Positions 12,672 through 24,650 are shown, counted from the stretch's first letter. The stretch is DNA of 60,000 nucleotides from Tubulanus polymorphus (GCF_964204645.1 NC_134029.1:8920850-8980849); one strand, 5' to 3'. Translations and numbers: made by a program. The notes: generated from the sequence alone by a model not told the origin.

Positions 12672-12860
12672 TTTAAGATCCACCAGGTTCGCTAGTAGTC
12701 ACTCGGTCTTCCGCATTCAATTTCTTCTACATTTTAGTTAAAAACTGAATGAACTTTTTCTTTAGAAAAATGAATTATTAATGAAAACTATACTGATTTA
12801 TTGAGTAGAAAAATGAACCCGATGTATATTCGGTGGGTCCTAGTTGAAGTATTACAACGG
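12672..12860. repeat. Dispersed repeat family R1, copy C (5' part)
   Basis: Starts at GATCCACCAGGTTCGCTAG and continues with the family's CGCATTCAATTTCTTCTAC and GAGTAGAAAAATGAA segments up to GGTGGGTCC. The 3' half, including the CTCF-like block, is absent, so this is a truncated copy. Confidence 0.6.
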
Positions 12861-13990
12861 TGATTGTTATTATTGTAGACGGAGGGTTGATCTAACATTA
12901 CGTTTTGAATCTAAAAGGAAACACTGCTTTAAGCAAGCATATATATAGTCTGATAAACATCGGTATCGGGGAATCGGTATCTTTGTATCGGGGAGAACGT
13001 TTTTACAGATGCCTATAACGCCCACTTGATCATGATGAGTTTAATGCATTGTTGAGTTTTGGTGGCATACGCTACAAGGAGTAGGGATTAATTGTTTTTC
13101 GCGAAGTTCGGGAAAAGTTTTTTCTTTATCGAATCAGTTACCCGCGGAGATGTCCGAGTTGCTTTTTATAGCAACCGTTCGTTCACCGAGGCGTGCGAGT
13201 TTTTACATCGGCGGATACCGACGTGTGGCCGCCAGCTATATAGTGCAAAAATGAATTGATCTTTCCGTATAGACACGTCTTCGCCGGAATGATTGCACGC
13301 GGATATGACATTACGAGTAATTTCGTATGCACAAATCCTGTTATCCTATAAGTAAAATAACATTAAGACTACATGAAGAACGAGTGTCATCGCCGTCGAG
13401 TTCGTCAAACGAGAGAGTTGATGGAGCCATCACCCGCCAATCAACCCGGCTGATTGCCCATATTGATGCCGTCGATTCTGGCGGTAAAATCCGAAAACAG
13501 TTTCATTTCTCGTGTACACACGTATACGAATACCAGTCACGCACGTAAATAGCGAATTAATTGATGAGATTTTGAATGTTTGCCTGCATGGATAAATAGA
13601 TAAACACTTAACGTATTATCGAGGCAATGATTTGCCGATTCAATCAATCAGGAAGGCAATGGCGAAGTGACCGAAAATATCCAATGACATTTAGAGGATG
13701 TATGTTTATGAAATGCTAAATACAGACTCGGCTAATGATATAGACAAACGCCGTATAATGTGACGAACTGGCGAATTCTTCTGCACATGACGATACTCCT
13801 TTCTCTAAAAGAAACCAACGGAGTTAGAAAAGGGGGCGCTTCATCAAGTCGAAACTCGAAAGAGGATTTCGCCTTTAAGCATTAACCAGTAAAATGTTTT
13901 TGCAAAGGAAATTTCAAATGCCATTTTGCAGGCGTGCAGCCTTGCAAATGCCATTTTGCAACTTTTTCCGCAATTCGAGATTCATTTTTG
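12861..13990. other. Non-coding, CpG-rich stretch
   Basis: No supported gene. 13.08-13.56 kb is relatively rich in CpG and holds a 73-codon plus-strand frame of no recognisable family. An imperfect direct repeat of AATGCCATTTTGCA occurs around 13.92-13.96 kb. Confidence 0.3.
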
Positions 13991-14017
13991 TTAAAACAGA
14001 CATATCTTATTGATATA

Positions 14018-14225
14018 AAATGATATCATATATCACATATTATATATCGTATATCATATATCACAAGAAAATGATATCGTATATCGTATGTCTTATATCG
14101 TATGTCTTATATCGTATATCGTGTAATCGTATATCGTTTATCATATAGTATGTCGTATAATCGTATATCATTTATCATATCGCATATCGTATATCAAATA
14201 TCATCGTATATCATATGATATATGA
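14018..14225. repeat. Degenerate ATATCGTAT minisatellite
   Basis: About 200 bp built from variants of ATATCGTAT, ATATCATAT and ATGTC in irregular tandem order. It is locally self-complementary and has no coding potential. Confidence 0.8.
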
Positions 14226-14850
14226 AACCACCACATTAGCCGAGACTACTGCAAAATGCCATCAATGCGACTTATTCGGCGTTAGGACCCCCAATCGTAA
14301 ACATAGTCGACAGAAGCGCGAAACAAGTTTTTTGTCAAGGTATATGGGGGCAGAATTGAATTTAGCCGTTATTCGCAGAGCAACGGCGACCTAAACGCGA
14401 AACTAATCTAGCAAAATACGATCTATATTTCGTTATGATTGATGAACATTTGAAAACGGTCATTATCCAAATTAAGTTCATTAGGTAAATTGTTTCCCGT
14501 CTATAAAAACGTTAAATTGCCATCGAGTGAACCGACGAAACATTGTGTGCGGGAACGTATCGGCGACGAATGAAGCGAAACGTCGGGTATAAGTCTCGGC
14601 GGGAATCCTGGGGGACCCGTCATCACTCTTCGGGTCTGCGAGAAATGAAGTGTAGACGTTACCGTGAACAAAGCAAAAATGCTCGTCGAATAACGACTGG
14701 GAAATCTTTTTTGATGAAGAAGAAATGAAGCAGCATTAAAATGCCGCTTCGTGCAGGTTCTCCAGATGATGTTACGATAAATCCTTTAACGATCTAATAG
14801 TATAATTGATTTCGAAAGCCTATTTATTAATTATGTTAGCCATTGCTTGG
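14226..14850. other. Non-coding stretch, nothing recognised
   Basis: Contains a 61-codon basic open frame at 14543-14728 that lacks any recognisable domain; left uncalled. Confidence 0.3.
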
Positions 14851-14930
14851 GGCCCTGTTCCACAGTAGTTCAATGAGTTTCAATGAGTTTACTCAGAGTC
14901 AAATCTTAACTCAGAACTGTGGAACTGGAC
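14851..14930. mobile_element. Short palindromic MITE (GGCCCTGTTCCACA ends)
   Basis: Terminal inverted repeats GGCCCTGTTCCACAGT and ACTGTGGAACTGGACC bound about 80 bp, flanked by TTGG on both sides (possible 4-bp duplication). It resembles the GGGCCCAGTTTCAC element at 55.74 kb. A partial relative with AGGTCCACTGAGTTCTGAG occurs near 45.58 kb. Confidence 0.5.
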
Positions 14931-14935
14931 CTTGG

Positions 14936-16794
14936 TTCGTACCAATTTCCTCGTCTACTTAGCAGGCTCGACTGTCGGCCAGAAAGCGGGGCCCTGTATC
15001 CTGGATGAGCCTGAGACGAGCGGCGGTAAGGGTATCTGAGAATTTGCACCAACTGATTAGGTGTTTCAATGAGATAATCTTTATGGTAGCCATAAATTGC
15101 TCCGATATCGCACACGTAGTAAGTCCCAATAGGCATTACAGTTTACACGTTCTTTCTAAATAAACGACCGATCCGTAGCAAAAAAAAAATGTTTTTATCC
15201 AATTTCCTGAAGACAATCCATCTTCCCAGCGCTTTTTGCGCGAAGAGACACACACACAATGGTACTGAATCAATGGGGCGATTTTCTTTCCGCGATTATT
15301 TCATAAGGATGATGGCGATTACATTCGTCGCAATGCTTTCGCGACGCAATCGTCACGGCATTAAGTCGTTTATTTTCACGAGCGCGGCGACGGTAAAACA
15401 GAGTGACATACACATACTATCCTGTGCGTGCAGTTAGTTGAATTACGTTTTTGTGGAAAACGCCCGGCGAGTAAAGCTGCAAGCGATTGAAATGATCGAT
15501 TGTACGGATCAGATTTCGTTAGTTCTTTGTCGTACACGGAACAGCATCGGATTTGCATGAAACTGGTTATTGTAACTGTGTAACCATGATTACAACACTG
15601 AGTGGAAAATTTAACAATCGACCTAGACATATGATACGTATTTTGTGGTAAACCGGACTCGGACCCGAAATGACGTCTTAAAGCTGGAACTGGACGAAAT
15701 TTTTCGGACCACGGTTTTGTTGTACTTTCGAGCCTTCGCCCGTTAGCACGCGTAAAGGGGCCTAATGATGTAGGCTTAGTACATTTTGATGGGTTTTTTA
15801 GCATTGTTTTAATGATCCGGAATGAATATTCGCTAGGGAAAAATGAATAAAATTCCGTTGGTGTTCTCAGGGCTGGACGCTGAGAATTATAGGGATTTCA
15901 AAACAAATTAATTTTCTGCAATAGAAAATAAAGGAAAATGACCTATGACATAATTCTAATACCGGTACATGAAGTAAATTAAGTTTAAGAATTTAAGGTA
16001 TGGAAAACGAATTTCTATTTATCGATTTCTACTTTTAAAATTCCGTACATAGAGGGTTTTTAACTTATCTTCTGTCCTCCAAGTCAGAGTGTGGCTATTC
16101 TACCACGTGGAAAAATAATCTTCTATTGAATAATCGCTTTTGCTTCCAAAAAGGAAAGGCCAACCCATATGATAAAATGTTTTTTTTTCGAATTATCGTG
16201 CGTCGGGACCGTACGTTTTGTGCTGCGTGTGTACGTGGCGCGTGTAACCAGCAGCTGTTCGTGGTGCTGGTCCGCGCTGGCGCACGTTTCTTGGCGATTC
16301 TGACGAATCAAAGTGTGATGAAATAAACTTATTGCCGTGCTGTTGTGGCCTTTCTGATACCGCTCACATTCTGAGGCGATATTCTCCGGGTTTCTACTGA
16401 ACATTCAACGACCTTCCTAGTCTCTTTGAAAATCGCTCTTTAGTCTCGTAGCCTCGTGATTGGTTATACGCCGGACTAACGAAATGTCAAACCTATAAGA
16501 TCTTCTTTTATTAAGGATATAGATGTGCATCAACAGACATTATATCTTTTGAAAATAGCCTTAGATGTTTGTCTTCCGTGTCTGTGAGTTGGAGGCGAAT
16601 AAAAAGCATGTCAGTTTTCTGGCACGTTTGAGGCACCTTTGATTCTAGATGTGTTTGCGATATGATTGGCTTCAGTTAGAATACGGTTTTAATTTTTGTG
16701 TCATGTACTTCGACAGGACTCCATAAAGACTGCCTCAATATAAAATCACAATCGCTTCTGTTTCAAGCTACATTCTCTCCGTCGATTCGAAGTA
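14936..16794. other. Non-coding stretch, nothing recognised
   Basis: A 142-codon minus-strand frame (15376-15804) has no recognisable domain and is within chance expectation. A short CA run lies near 15250. No RNA genes seen. Confidence 0.3.
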
Positions 16795-17297
16795 CAGTAG
16801 AGTACGGATAAGTCGTTTACGCAGAACTCGGATATACGCATATGTCGGTCAATTTCTGAAGTCCTGGTCTATTATTGGCAATAAGAGGGTACAAAGTATA
16901 CGATCAAAAGTCGGATTTCGTATAAAATTCAAAAATTTGAATTAAAATTATATCGAATAAGTCGGACTGGAATAAGATATCTTGGTCCAATTGAGAAATT
17001 GTGTTAGTTCATATTCGTACGGATCAAAAAGTTTAAGTACTAACTGAATAGTACACTTGCCTGACGCATAGGCGGCGCATCTTCCTTAATCATTAGTGTT
17101 CGTAAAACATAAAACCGACAAGTTACCGTATATCATACTGATTTGATTCATATCCAAGTTTTTGCCAAGAGACTTGGTTTTTGTTTCCTCATACGCAAAT
17201 TAGCAAATGTTTCGAATACGTGTAACTCGGAATACGCGTAAGTCGGACCAAAAATGACGGTCTCAAGTGATCCGAAGAACTTTATCATACTCTACTG
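16795..17297. mobile_element. pogo/Tigger-like non-autonomous element, about 500 bp
   Basis: Begins TA then CAGTAGAGTACGGATAAGTCG and ends TACTCTACTG; the first ten bases of each end are inverse complements. Subterminal words (ACTCGGATATACGC, AACTCGGAATACGCG, AAGTCGGA) recur in both orientations, as is typical of pogo/Tigger-type elements whose ends carry CAGTAGA and GGATAAG-like motifs. No transposase frame is present. The left flank is TA; the right flank has GTA. Confidence 0.55.
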
Positions 17298-19645
17298 GTA
17301 GCCGTGAGCGAGCGAGTGTGGGAACCTTTTGAGTGATGACATGGAGCGTGTTTAGAGATGAATAAACTGATAAAAATGAAGAATGCAACCTCCCATTGTG
17401 TGTGGGCGTGTGATTGGATGACCACTGACTTTTAGGTCACACGCATACGTACGCTCGCACGCACGCACACACGTACACGATTTTCCGTCGAAGAATCGAA
17501 CAGGCGAGCACAAATATTTTGAAGTGAGTCATGTGTTTAAATGAAAAAGTTGCTTATAGATTTTCCTCGACACAACTCGACTCTCGACTAGTTGAGAGAA
17601 ATAGAACATGACGTTTTACTTCTCTCGACTGTCGAGGACTCGAGAGAAACCTAGCCAATCGATTTGAACTGCGAATAAATTCAAAATATGAAAAAAAATC
17701 CTTGTGTTTACATTGTTTATTTAACCGCTATCAGGTTCCGATATTAACAATTGGCCGTTTATGATCAGTATCTGATTCAGTGGATGCGACAAAAGCAACA
17801 CGGGATGAAACGGCTTCGTATTTGCCTGTGACCGGAGTTCAATTGATTTTTCTAAAAAAAACCTCAGTCAAGCCTAAGACAATCATACTACTAAGGAAAA
17901 CGTTCATTTCTGAATAGGCGTAGGAAAACCATGATATTTACTTTGATTGACAGCTTACCAGCGCTCGGACGTAGCTGCGCGTGGTATTTTTGTCATATCT
18001 TAAATTTATTTGCAGTTCAAATTTAGCGCCATTCTCGCGATATTATCAACAACCCGGAAGTAAAATTCAAGCCCTGTGAGCGCAACCTTTGTTTTGGACG
18101 GGACATATTTTACAATCATTGACATGACGTGATCTGAGAGTGTAGGACGCGTGTAGATGGTGAACTAAGGCTCAATATGTCATCATCAGTTATCATTATA
18201 GGAGTATCATTTATCAATTTTACCGATCAACAGCAACCCCGTTCAACAAATAAATGTCATCAGATCTTCAGAGTACATAAGTAACTTTTCACTATTGATT
18301 AAGAATCGTTTTCGTGAATTTTTATACGAGTGACCACACTCTCACGTGATCGAAATTTAACTCGCGGACTATAAAATCGATATCACTGTACCAGTATTAG
18401 TACCCAAAAGGCAGAAGGGTATAGTAAATTGAATTTATTGTGTAATTCATTTATATTTCATTTATTCAACACCAAAGTCATACAAACTTTTATGGTGGAT
18501 ATACATCCACGTACAAATGAATATAATATACATATGACATCGATGCTTCTTTTTCCATAACCCTCGATTGACGAGATCAGTGACCGGCGGCTTAAAACAC
18601 TCGCCCATTGCATCTCCGTTTCGTTTCATAGTCTATTGTTTTACTATACGCGACCGGCGCACAGCAGCTTATCGAGGTAATGGGTATGTACGTATCATTC
18701 TCTGTATATACTATTACGTTAAGTATCCAATATAATCCTTGTGACAGCACAATGAGCTCATCATTAATAATGTAAGACTTTTTTCAAATACTTCTCGACG
18801 CGGAGTCGAGACGGATCCTTGTACGCATGGAAACATCGATACAACTATAGAATCATATGTCTCGCATATCATCGAATATTTTCTAACGACGAAGTCCCGG
18901 AAACAAAAGGTCGATTCGGGCAAATTATACAGAACGCTCTAATGACTTACGAAAAGATGTCGACGATGGAATAAATTGCATGTTGTCGTTATAGAAAGAA
19001 TTACTTCTAGAATATTCAATACTAAAAGTCATTGAATGCTTAAGATCCACTGTTTCACGGTGCATCACCTGTCATGAGTATGGCTCTTCACAAAACCAGA
19101 ACAGCGGAAATAGCCGAAACGTATACGAAAAGAGAATATCGTGACAAATAAATTCTCCATCGTTCATCACAAAACGTACACGGATCGAGATTCTTTTTTT
19201 TTCGATCGCCGTATAGAATAGAACAGATCTCTGAAAACTGTGTTAAGGCGCCTATCTCGCGATTCCAGTTCAAGTGTTGAAAAGATGACAAACTGAGATC
19301 AGAAAATACGCCGTCACGTATCGCACGACGTCACCGGCTCAATTAAAGCGTGTCGCGCACGGCTTTGTGCAGCGGGAGAGGATTTCTTTAACGAGCTAAT
19401 ACATATTCAATGAGAGTTTCAATGTCGTTAAATCGACAGCCGATTGTCGCGCTTTATGGTCGTTTAGCGAACGGTGACAGGTTTTTATTTGATTCCTGGT
19501 GCAGACGATAGCTCGTAAAATATCGACGGTAGCGGTTCTTATTTCAAAAATGTTCGGCGGATAATTACGTATGAATACAAACATGTTCATTCATATAGAA
19601 CGCTTCGGAAAAAAGAGTAGCGTGCAAATGGAGAACTGCACGACC
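17298..19645. other. Non-coding stretch with local inverted repeats
   Basis: No supported gene. Around 17.57-17.65 kb there is a cluster of TCTCGAC/GTCGAGA words in both orientations that could fold into a hairpin. A CA/CG-alternating stretch lies at about 17.44-17.48 kb. Confidence 0.3.
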
Positions 19646-19647
19646 TA

Positions 19648-19945
19648 CTGTGGCAACCTATGATTCCACTTATGGCAGGCGAGGATCCACCCGGTTCGCT
19701 AGTAGTTACTCGGACTTCAGCGTTCGATTTTTTTCTATCCGCTTTCAATTAGAATTTTTAATGGTAACTATTCTGATATCCGAGTAGAAGAATGATAGTA
19801 TGAATATTGTATATTTGGTGGGTCCTGTGATAATATATGTATTCGGGAGTCTAAAAATTCTGATCAAAGTTTATTGAAATGCATTTATTTTGACAACGTA
19901 AGACTGACTGCTCGTCACGCCATCTGGTGGAGTAGCTGGTGCCGC
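19648..19945. repeat. Dispersed repeat family R1, copy D (near full length)
   Basis: The most complete copy: it has the CTGTGGCAACC leader, ATTCCACTTATGGCAGGCGA, the GGATCCACCCGGTTCGC block, the GATATCCGAGTAGAAGAATG middle and the GGGTCCTGTGATAATATAT segment. It ends with the CTCF-like block at 19917-19930 and GCTGGTGCCGCGGTTCC. The middle matches copy F (54.1-54.3 kb) closely. Confidence 0.75.
19917..19930 (-). promoter_or_regulatory. CTCF-like core motif in repeat R1 copy D
   Basis: The minus strand reads CCACCAGATGGCGT, differing from the CTCF core consensus only at the last base. Confidence 0.35.
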
Positions 19946-19949
19946 GGTT

Positions 19950-21790
19950 CCTCATTTAGCGGATCCCCACTTGCCACATATTAAACCGCCGCAGTAGCAT
20001 TGCCAGTATATGCATTCAGTTGTAAACAGAAAATAGCTATAATGGACGAGGTGGGAATTAGTACATAAACACTCATTTTCATGATTGACGAAGCCAGATA
20101 AAAACTTCAAAAAGTAAGGAAACCCGACGCCTCTTCAAGCACCGATATTCCATAAATTCAGGCGAAATGTACATTCATTACGGACCAATTAGCAACCATT
20201 AGTTCACTACGAATCCTGCTGTGTAAGCCGTATTAGATGTTTTAATGTCGGTACGAATATTCGTTAACGAAGTTAAAAGTTAGTTTACTCGTCTTCTCGT
20301 AACCTGCGCAATCGTTGTGTACTTCGTGGTAAAACGATCTCCCCAATCAAGTAAAACACGCCGAGGGCTAAAGGTTGCGAGGATAAAGAGTTGTACTAAC
20401 ATTACTCCGTTTCTCAGTTTGAGATCGGGTTTGAGATACGTACGTAGCAACTCTCAGACAGCTATCGTAAATTGTTATACTACGATGCGGTTCATTGGCA
20501 TGCGTCGATTTCCCTTGTTTTCTTTTCAATATGTATCGGTAACCCAACACGTTATAACGCCTGGAAGGTATCTAGCCAATCTACCTAAGACCAAATGTAT
20601 TGTTATTCTATATATAAGTCCAAAAAGATTTATCAATCCTATTTTTTCTTTACTGTGGTTATTGTCTTCCGAGCTGATGGGCAATAGGTTTGCACAACGC
20701 CAGGATAGGTGAGAAATCCGCAATAACCGTCCATTTCATAATCTGTCATAGCTGGTAGTTGTGATTGCGTTCGGAGCTTCGTCTGCCAAAACCTGAACAA
20801 CATAGAACAAAACTCTACATGCAGCGACGAAAGGGAACACAGAGGTCAATGTTAATGTCGCCACTGGCTGGACGTGGCGTTGCCAGTCTTAGTCAAATCT
20901 TATGGTTTGAATGAAATTATATCGTTCATTTTCATGTCAGATGGATATATTGGATGCCCAATGATCTTCAACAATCGTGCCTGACGAACTATTTGTGTCG
21001 GCCGACCCAAAAATCAGTGACGGATTCAGATGCGAGGTCCCAATCCCCTAAAAGTCATACCAAAACATCTTTTGGTGGCCGATTCAAAAAATCATCCTCA
21101 CTAATTTTCATTTTTGTTTATACAAGATGGGGGACATATTACAAAGCTAGAAAATCACAATGGTTATAAATAGTCGCCAATGTTTGGCCATTAGATGTCC
21201 CATTTGACTTTACGATGATATCTGCAACGAGCAACTGGATATTACGTAGTTCTGTCATCGGAAAATATAACGTTCATTAACCTATTTGTCTTCCTTAGAA
21301 GATTTGAAGAAAGCGCAGTTCGATTACGTTTCGTTTTTTATCATCAATGTTCCGTTGAAACCAGTTATCGTTGCTATTCAGCAATAGATTCATATTTCAT
21401 ATTTGTCATTCATTAACAATGGAAAATTCAAATTGAAACCTAATCATTTTCAAATTATCTTACAGTATTTGCGGGGCTGCATCTCGTTTCCAACTGTCCC
21501 TGGGTATAAATTCGTGAAGTTTGGTTAGACTCCGGTTGTACGCGGTTGGCCTAACATTATGTAATTAATCATCAGCTGATTAGGCTGGTTGTGGTTGCTG
21601 ACTGGTGTACTAACATCCGCTTAGCTAATGCGAGACATTTTCAGGGATCTGTCTTTTAAAGTTTTGTTACCACCCATGAGACCGCCGTTTGAGTCCAGAA
21701 CATACGTGTATCGTGCCGAACAAACTCATTTTTAGCTATCGTATATACGTGGACAAACTTCATGAAATGAATGTGAACGATGTAAGGAAA
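19950..21790. other. Non-coding stretch upstream of the GPCR
   Basis: No supported coding exon. A 131-codon plus-strand frame (20317-20712) shows no domain. Promoter elements for the GPCR presumably lie towards the end of this stretch, but I cannot identify a specific one. Confidence 0.3.
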
Positions 21791-21883
21791 ATGACACATT
21801 AACATCGCTGACGAACTAGTCGTTGTATTTTTAGGTTTAACATTACAAGCACGCGAGCAATTATTTTCGGTTTTAATCGAAAC

Positions 21884-22867
21884 ATGAATCGGACATTACC
21901 GCTCGAGCCGCCATCAGAGTTGTGGCAAACGACCGTCTGGTACACGTATAATTGCATAGTTTATCTCATTTGGATTATCGGTAGTATCGGCAACATTCTT
22001 ACGCTAGTTTTCCTTATTCGATTGCGCAATGAACTAGATGGCCCGAGCTCTCAATACTTGTTCTCGTTGGCTACATCAGATCTAATACATTTAAACACAA
22101 TGTCATTGAAATGGCTGGAGATGACCAGTATCGCATCGGGCACCGGTTTCGGCGTCTATGTATTCTACATATCCTCTGAGTTCGTCTGTAAGTTCTTACT
22201 AGTAACAGTGAATATCTCGGTAAAACTGTCTACATGGACTTTGTGTATTTTTGCGATTGAAAGATCACTGGCAGTTTCTATGCCTTTTAAAGTTGCTGAC
22301 GCCTTTACCAAAGTTCGACGGCGAAATCTGATCGTGTGTCAATGGACCATTGCCATCGTCGTAGAGAGCTCTTTTGCCGACGTATACGGTATTCACACTT
22401 ACTTCGACGGACGTCAAAACTGCATGGTATTTCCCAATTATAGATCGGGTGAAAATGCTGGTCTTAGAATCGCTTTTACGGTGTACGTTCGGGTAACCCA
22501 CTTCATTGTACCTTACATCATAAACGCCTCGTGTATAGTCATAATCGCTATGAAACTGACTGCAAGACCGACAAAAGCATCGAAACAAAATATTTCTAAA
22601 CAAGACAGGACATGCATCAAAAACCTCGTAACGATAACCTCATTATATCTCATTTTATCGCTGCCTAATACTTTAGTAAATTCTTTTTTTTACGCGGACC
22701 CGTCCATTTTGGATTGGCCCGGCAAACCTCACCTCTCTTACTTCGTCACATTGGTAACAGCAACAATCGAAACTTCAAACAACGCCATTAATTTCTTCAT
22801 ATATTTCATCAGCTTTAGAAAGTTTCGAATTGAAATGATAAGTTTTTTCATGAGGATTATCCGCTGA
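21884..22867 (+). CDS. Class A (rhodopsin-like) GPCR, intact, single exon
   Basis: Seven-transmembrane receptor of 327 residues, probably for a peptide or small ligand at the plasma membrane, signalling through G proteins. Visible landmarks: N-glycosylation site at N2 (NRT); TM1 with N37 (N1.50); TM2 LATSD with D66 (D2.50); C102 at the start of TM3 and, exactly 25 residues on, R127 in an ERS version of the DRY motif; W154 in TM4; C180 in ECL2, which can pair with C102; P210 in TM5; LSLP with P261 in TM6; and N303-F-F-I-Y307 for NPxxY, then a basic helix 8 (FRKFR). The tail is short. The ATG has an in-frame stop upstream and AAC before it. A TTTTTAG at about 21830 could be a splice acceptor of a 5'UTR intron. 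It resembles lophotrochozoan FMRFamide/peptide-receptor-like expansions, but the ligand cannot be assigned. A decayed inverted copy lies downstream on the opposite strand. Confidence 0.9.
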   Translation: MNRTLPLEPPSELWQTTVWYTYNCIVYLIWIIGSIGNILTLVFLIRLRNELDGPSSQYLFSLATSDLIHLNTMSLKWLEMTSIASGTGFGVYVFYISSEFVCKFLLVTVNISVKLSTWTLCIFAIERSLAVSMPFKVADAFTKVRRRNLIVCQWTIAIVVESSFADVYGIHTYFDGRQNCMVFPNYRSGENAGLRIAFTVYVRVTHFIVPYIINASCIVIIAMKLTARPTKASKQNISKQDRTCIKNLVTITSLYLILSLPNTLVNSFFYADPSILDWPGKPHLSYFVTLVTATIETSNNAINFFIYFISFRKFRIEMISFFMRIIR

Positions 22868-22900
22868 GATATGCTTTTGGGACATTGCCATATATATTAT

Positions 22901-22926
22901 GTTATTATATATATATATATATATAT
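22901..22926. repeat. AT dinucleotide microsatellite in GPCR 3' flank
   Basis: A run of (TA)n interrupted once, about 35 bp beyond the GPCR stop codon and likely within its 3'UTR. Confidence 0.8.
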
Positions 22927-23008
22927 TCACGAATAACACTTTTTTGTTGATCCATCGTTTGATTAGATTTGGGGCCACCGAACGAAGCGATGGCGTCGAA
23001 CGTTGTGA

Positions 23009-23014
23009 AATAAA
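23009..23014 (+). terminator. Candidate polyadenylation signal for the GPCR
   Basis: AATAAA about 140 bp after the GPCR stop codon, the first canonical hexamer downstream of it. No transcript evidence is available. Confidence 0.35.
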
Positions 23015-23029
23015 CGAAAATATCTTATC

Positions 23030-23715
23030 TTGACCTCGCACATCTTTTTTCGCCGAAAAATATCACGGCGACTTTTTGTCTGGCCAGTACCATGGCGGAT
23101 GCCGAACTTTTCAGCTGTACACATCTCGTGATTCTTTGCCGAGGATTCGCTTGCGAAATCCACTATGAATTTCTCCGTCCTCCTGTGTAAAATCATTGAC
23201 AATTTTTGTGGGTAGAAAAACTAAAACCCTTCAAGAAAACCTCAATCACAAATTATCCTGCATCAATCGCTAGGCTACTACTTACGTACAGCAGACCTAT
23301 ATCCCTAATCCATAGTCTCATCAAAAAGATGCCCTTTATTGATGTCCCACTTTTCATAAGTTTAAAAGAAAAATAAGATCCGCAAATGATATTTTCAATA
23401 TTCATGTTTCATATAGAAAAGAATACATTATTCGTCTTTCTAAAATACCCAAAGCTTATTTCTTAGTACTTTAAATTAATGTGCTGATTCGGACCTCACT
23501 TTCCATTTGGAAATTTAACTCCATTAAACTCCATGCATGTTAAACAGAACGGTATGATGTTCCTTGAAACCCGCCAAAAGTGAATGCGTTCTCCAAATAA
23601 AGCTCAATGCGTAGAAGAAGCTCTTTCTTGCCAGAGCTCCATACTTAAGTCCGAGAAAATGTTTAACTCTATACGTATATCGGGGATGTGCACGTCCGCA
23701 TTTCACCTATCAACT
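23030..23715. other. Spacer between the convergent GPCR copies
   Basis: About 0.7 kb of unique sequence with only shadow frames. It separates the two arms of the inverted duplication and would form the loop of any hairpin transcript. Confidence 0.4.
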
Positions 23716-24650
23716 GATAATCCTGGTGAAAAAGTCTCGAAACTTTCAAAAGCTGGCGAAATAGATTAAAAAGTTCGCGACATTGTTTGATGTTTCGATT
23801 GTCACTGAAGTAATGAAATAAGTGATATGAGGTTGACGAGTCCAAGTCAACTCGGACGTTTTCGCATAGAAATTAGAATTTACTATATTATTAGGTAGAG
23901 AAAGTAACAAATACAAAGAAGCTATCGCTACGATGCATGTTCTGTCTTGATTAGATGCATTCTGTACATTTTTCGAAGATTTATTCGGTCTCGCAGTTAG
24001 TACCTTAGCGATTACGATTACGCACGAGGTGTTTATGGCGTGAGTTAATCGAACATACATGGAAAACGTTGTTCTACGTACAACATTCCCATCAGCGTAA
24101 TTAGGAAATAACATACAGTTTCGACGTCCGTCTAAGTAAGCACGAATTCCGTATAAGTTGTTAAAAAGCTCTCTACGACGATGGCGATGGTCCACTGACA
24201 TACGATCAGATATCGCCGTCTAACTTTGGTAAAGTCGTCAGCAACTTTAAGAGGCATAGAAATTGCGAGTGATCTTATAATAGCAAAAATACACAGGGTC
24301 CATGTAGACAGTTTTACCGAGATAATCACTGTTACTATTAAGAACTTACAGGCGATCTCAGAGGATGTTAAAAATAAGTACACGTCCAAACTGGTGCCCG
24401 ATGCCAGTCTGGTCTTCTCCAGCCATTTCAATGACATTGTGTTTAAATAAATCAAATCTGATGTAGCCAACGAGAACAAGTATTGAGAGCTCGGGCCATC
24501 CAGTTCATTGCGCAATCGCGTGAGTAATACTAGCGTCGGGATGCTGCCGATACTACCGACAATCCAAATGAGATAAACTATAACATTGTACGTGTACCAG
24601 ACGGTCGTTTGCCACAACTCCGATGGCGGCTGCAGCAATGGTCGGTTCAT
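23716..24650 (-). pseudogene. GPCR pseudogene, inverted copy of the 21.9-kb receptor
   Basis: Aligns over its whole length with the intact receptor, about 80% identical by eye over the first 160 residues. The homology continues into the 5' leader (ATTACAAGC, GAGCAATTATTTTCG). Lesions: a 1-bp deletion near 24170 (the CTC of AGCTCTTTT is reduced) shifts the frame after TM4; a gap in TM5 removes about six residues including the conserved proline; about three residues are missing at the start of TM6; and an AGA-to-TGA change at 23746-23748 stops translation before helix 8. Motif losses: TM1 N1.50 is now S, and the ERS of TM3 is now IRS. The reading frame before the frameshift would give a truncated four-helix protein. 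It is convergent with the intact gene. A TTATATATTTAAATA stretch about 120 bp upstream on the minus strand could be a TATA box, so transcription is possible. Confidence 0.92.

Noticed and set aside
15376-15804. 142-codon minus-strand frame
   Set aside because: No recognisable family or supporting signals.
20317-20712. 131-codon plus-strand frame upstream of the GPCR
   Set aside because: No domain, and it overlaps two minus-strand frames of similar quality; probably chance.
22265-22603. 112-codon minus-strand frame inside the GPCR
   Set aside because: It is the antisense shadow of the receptor coding sequence.
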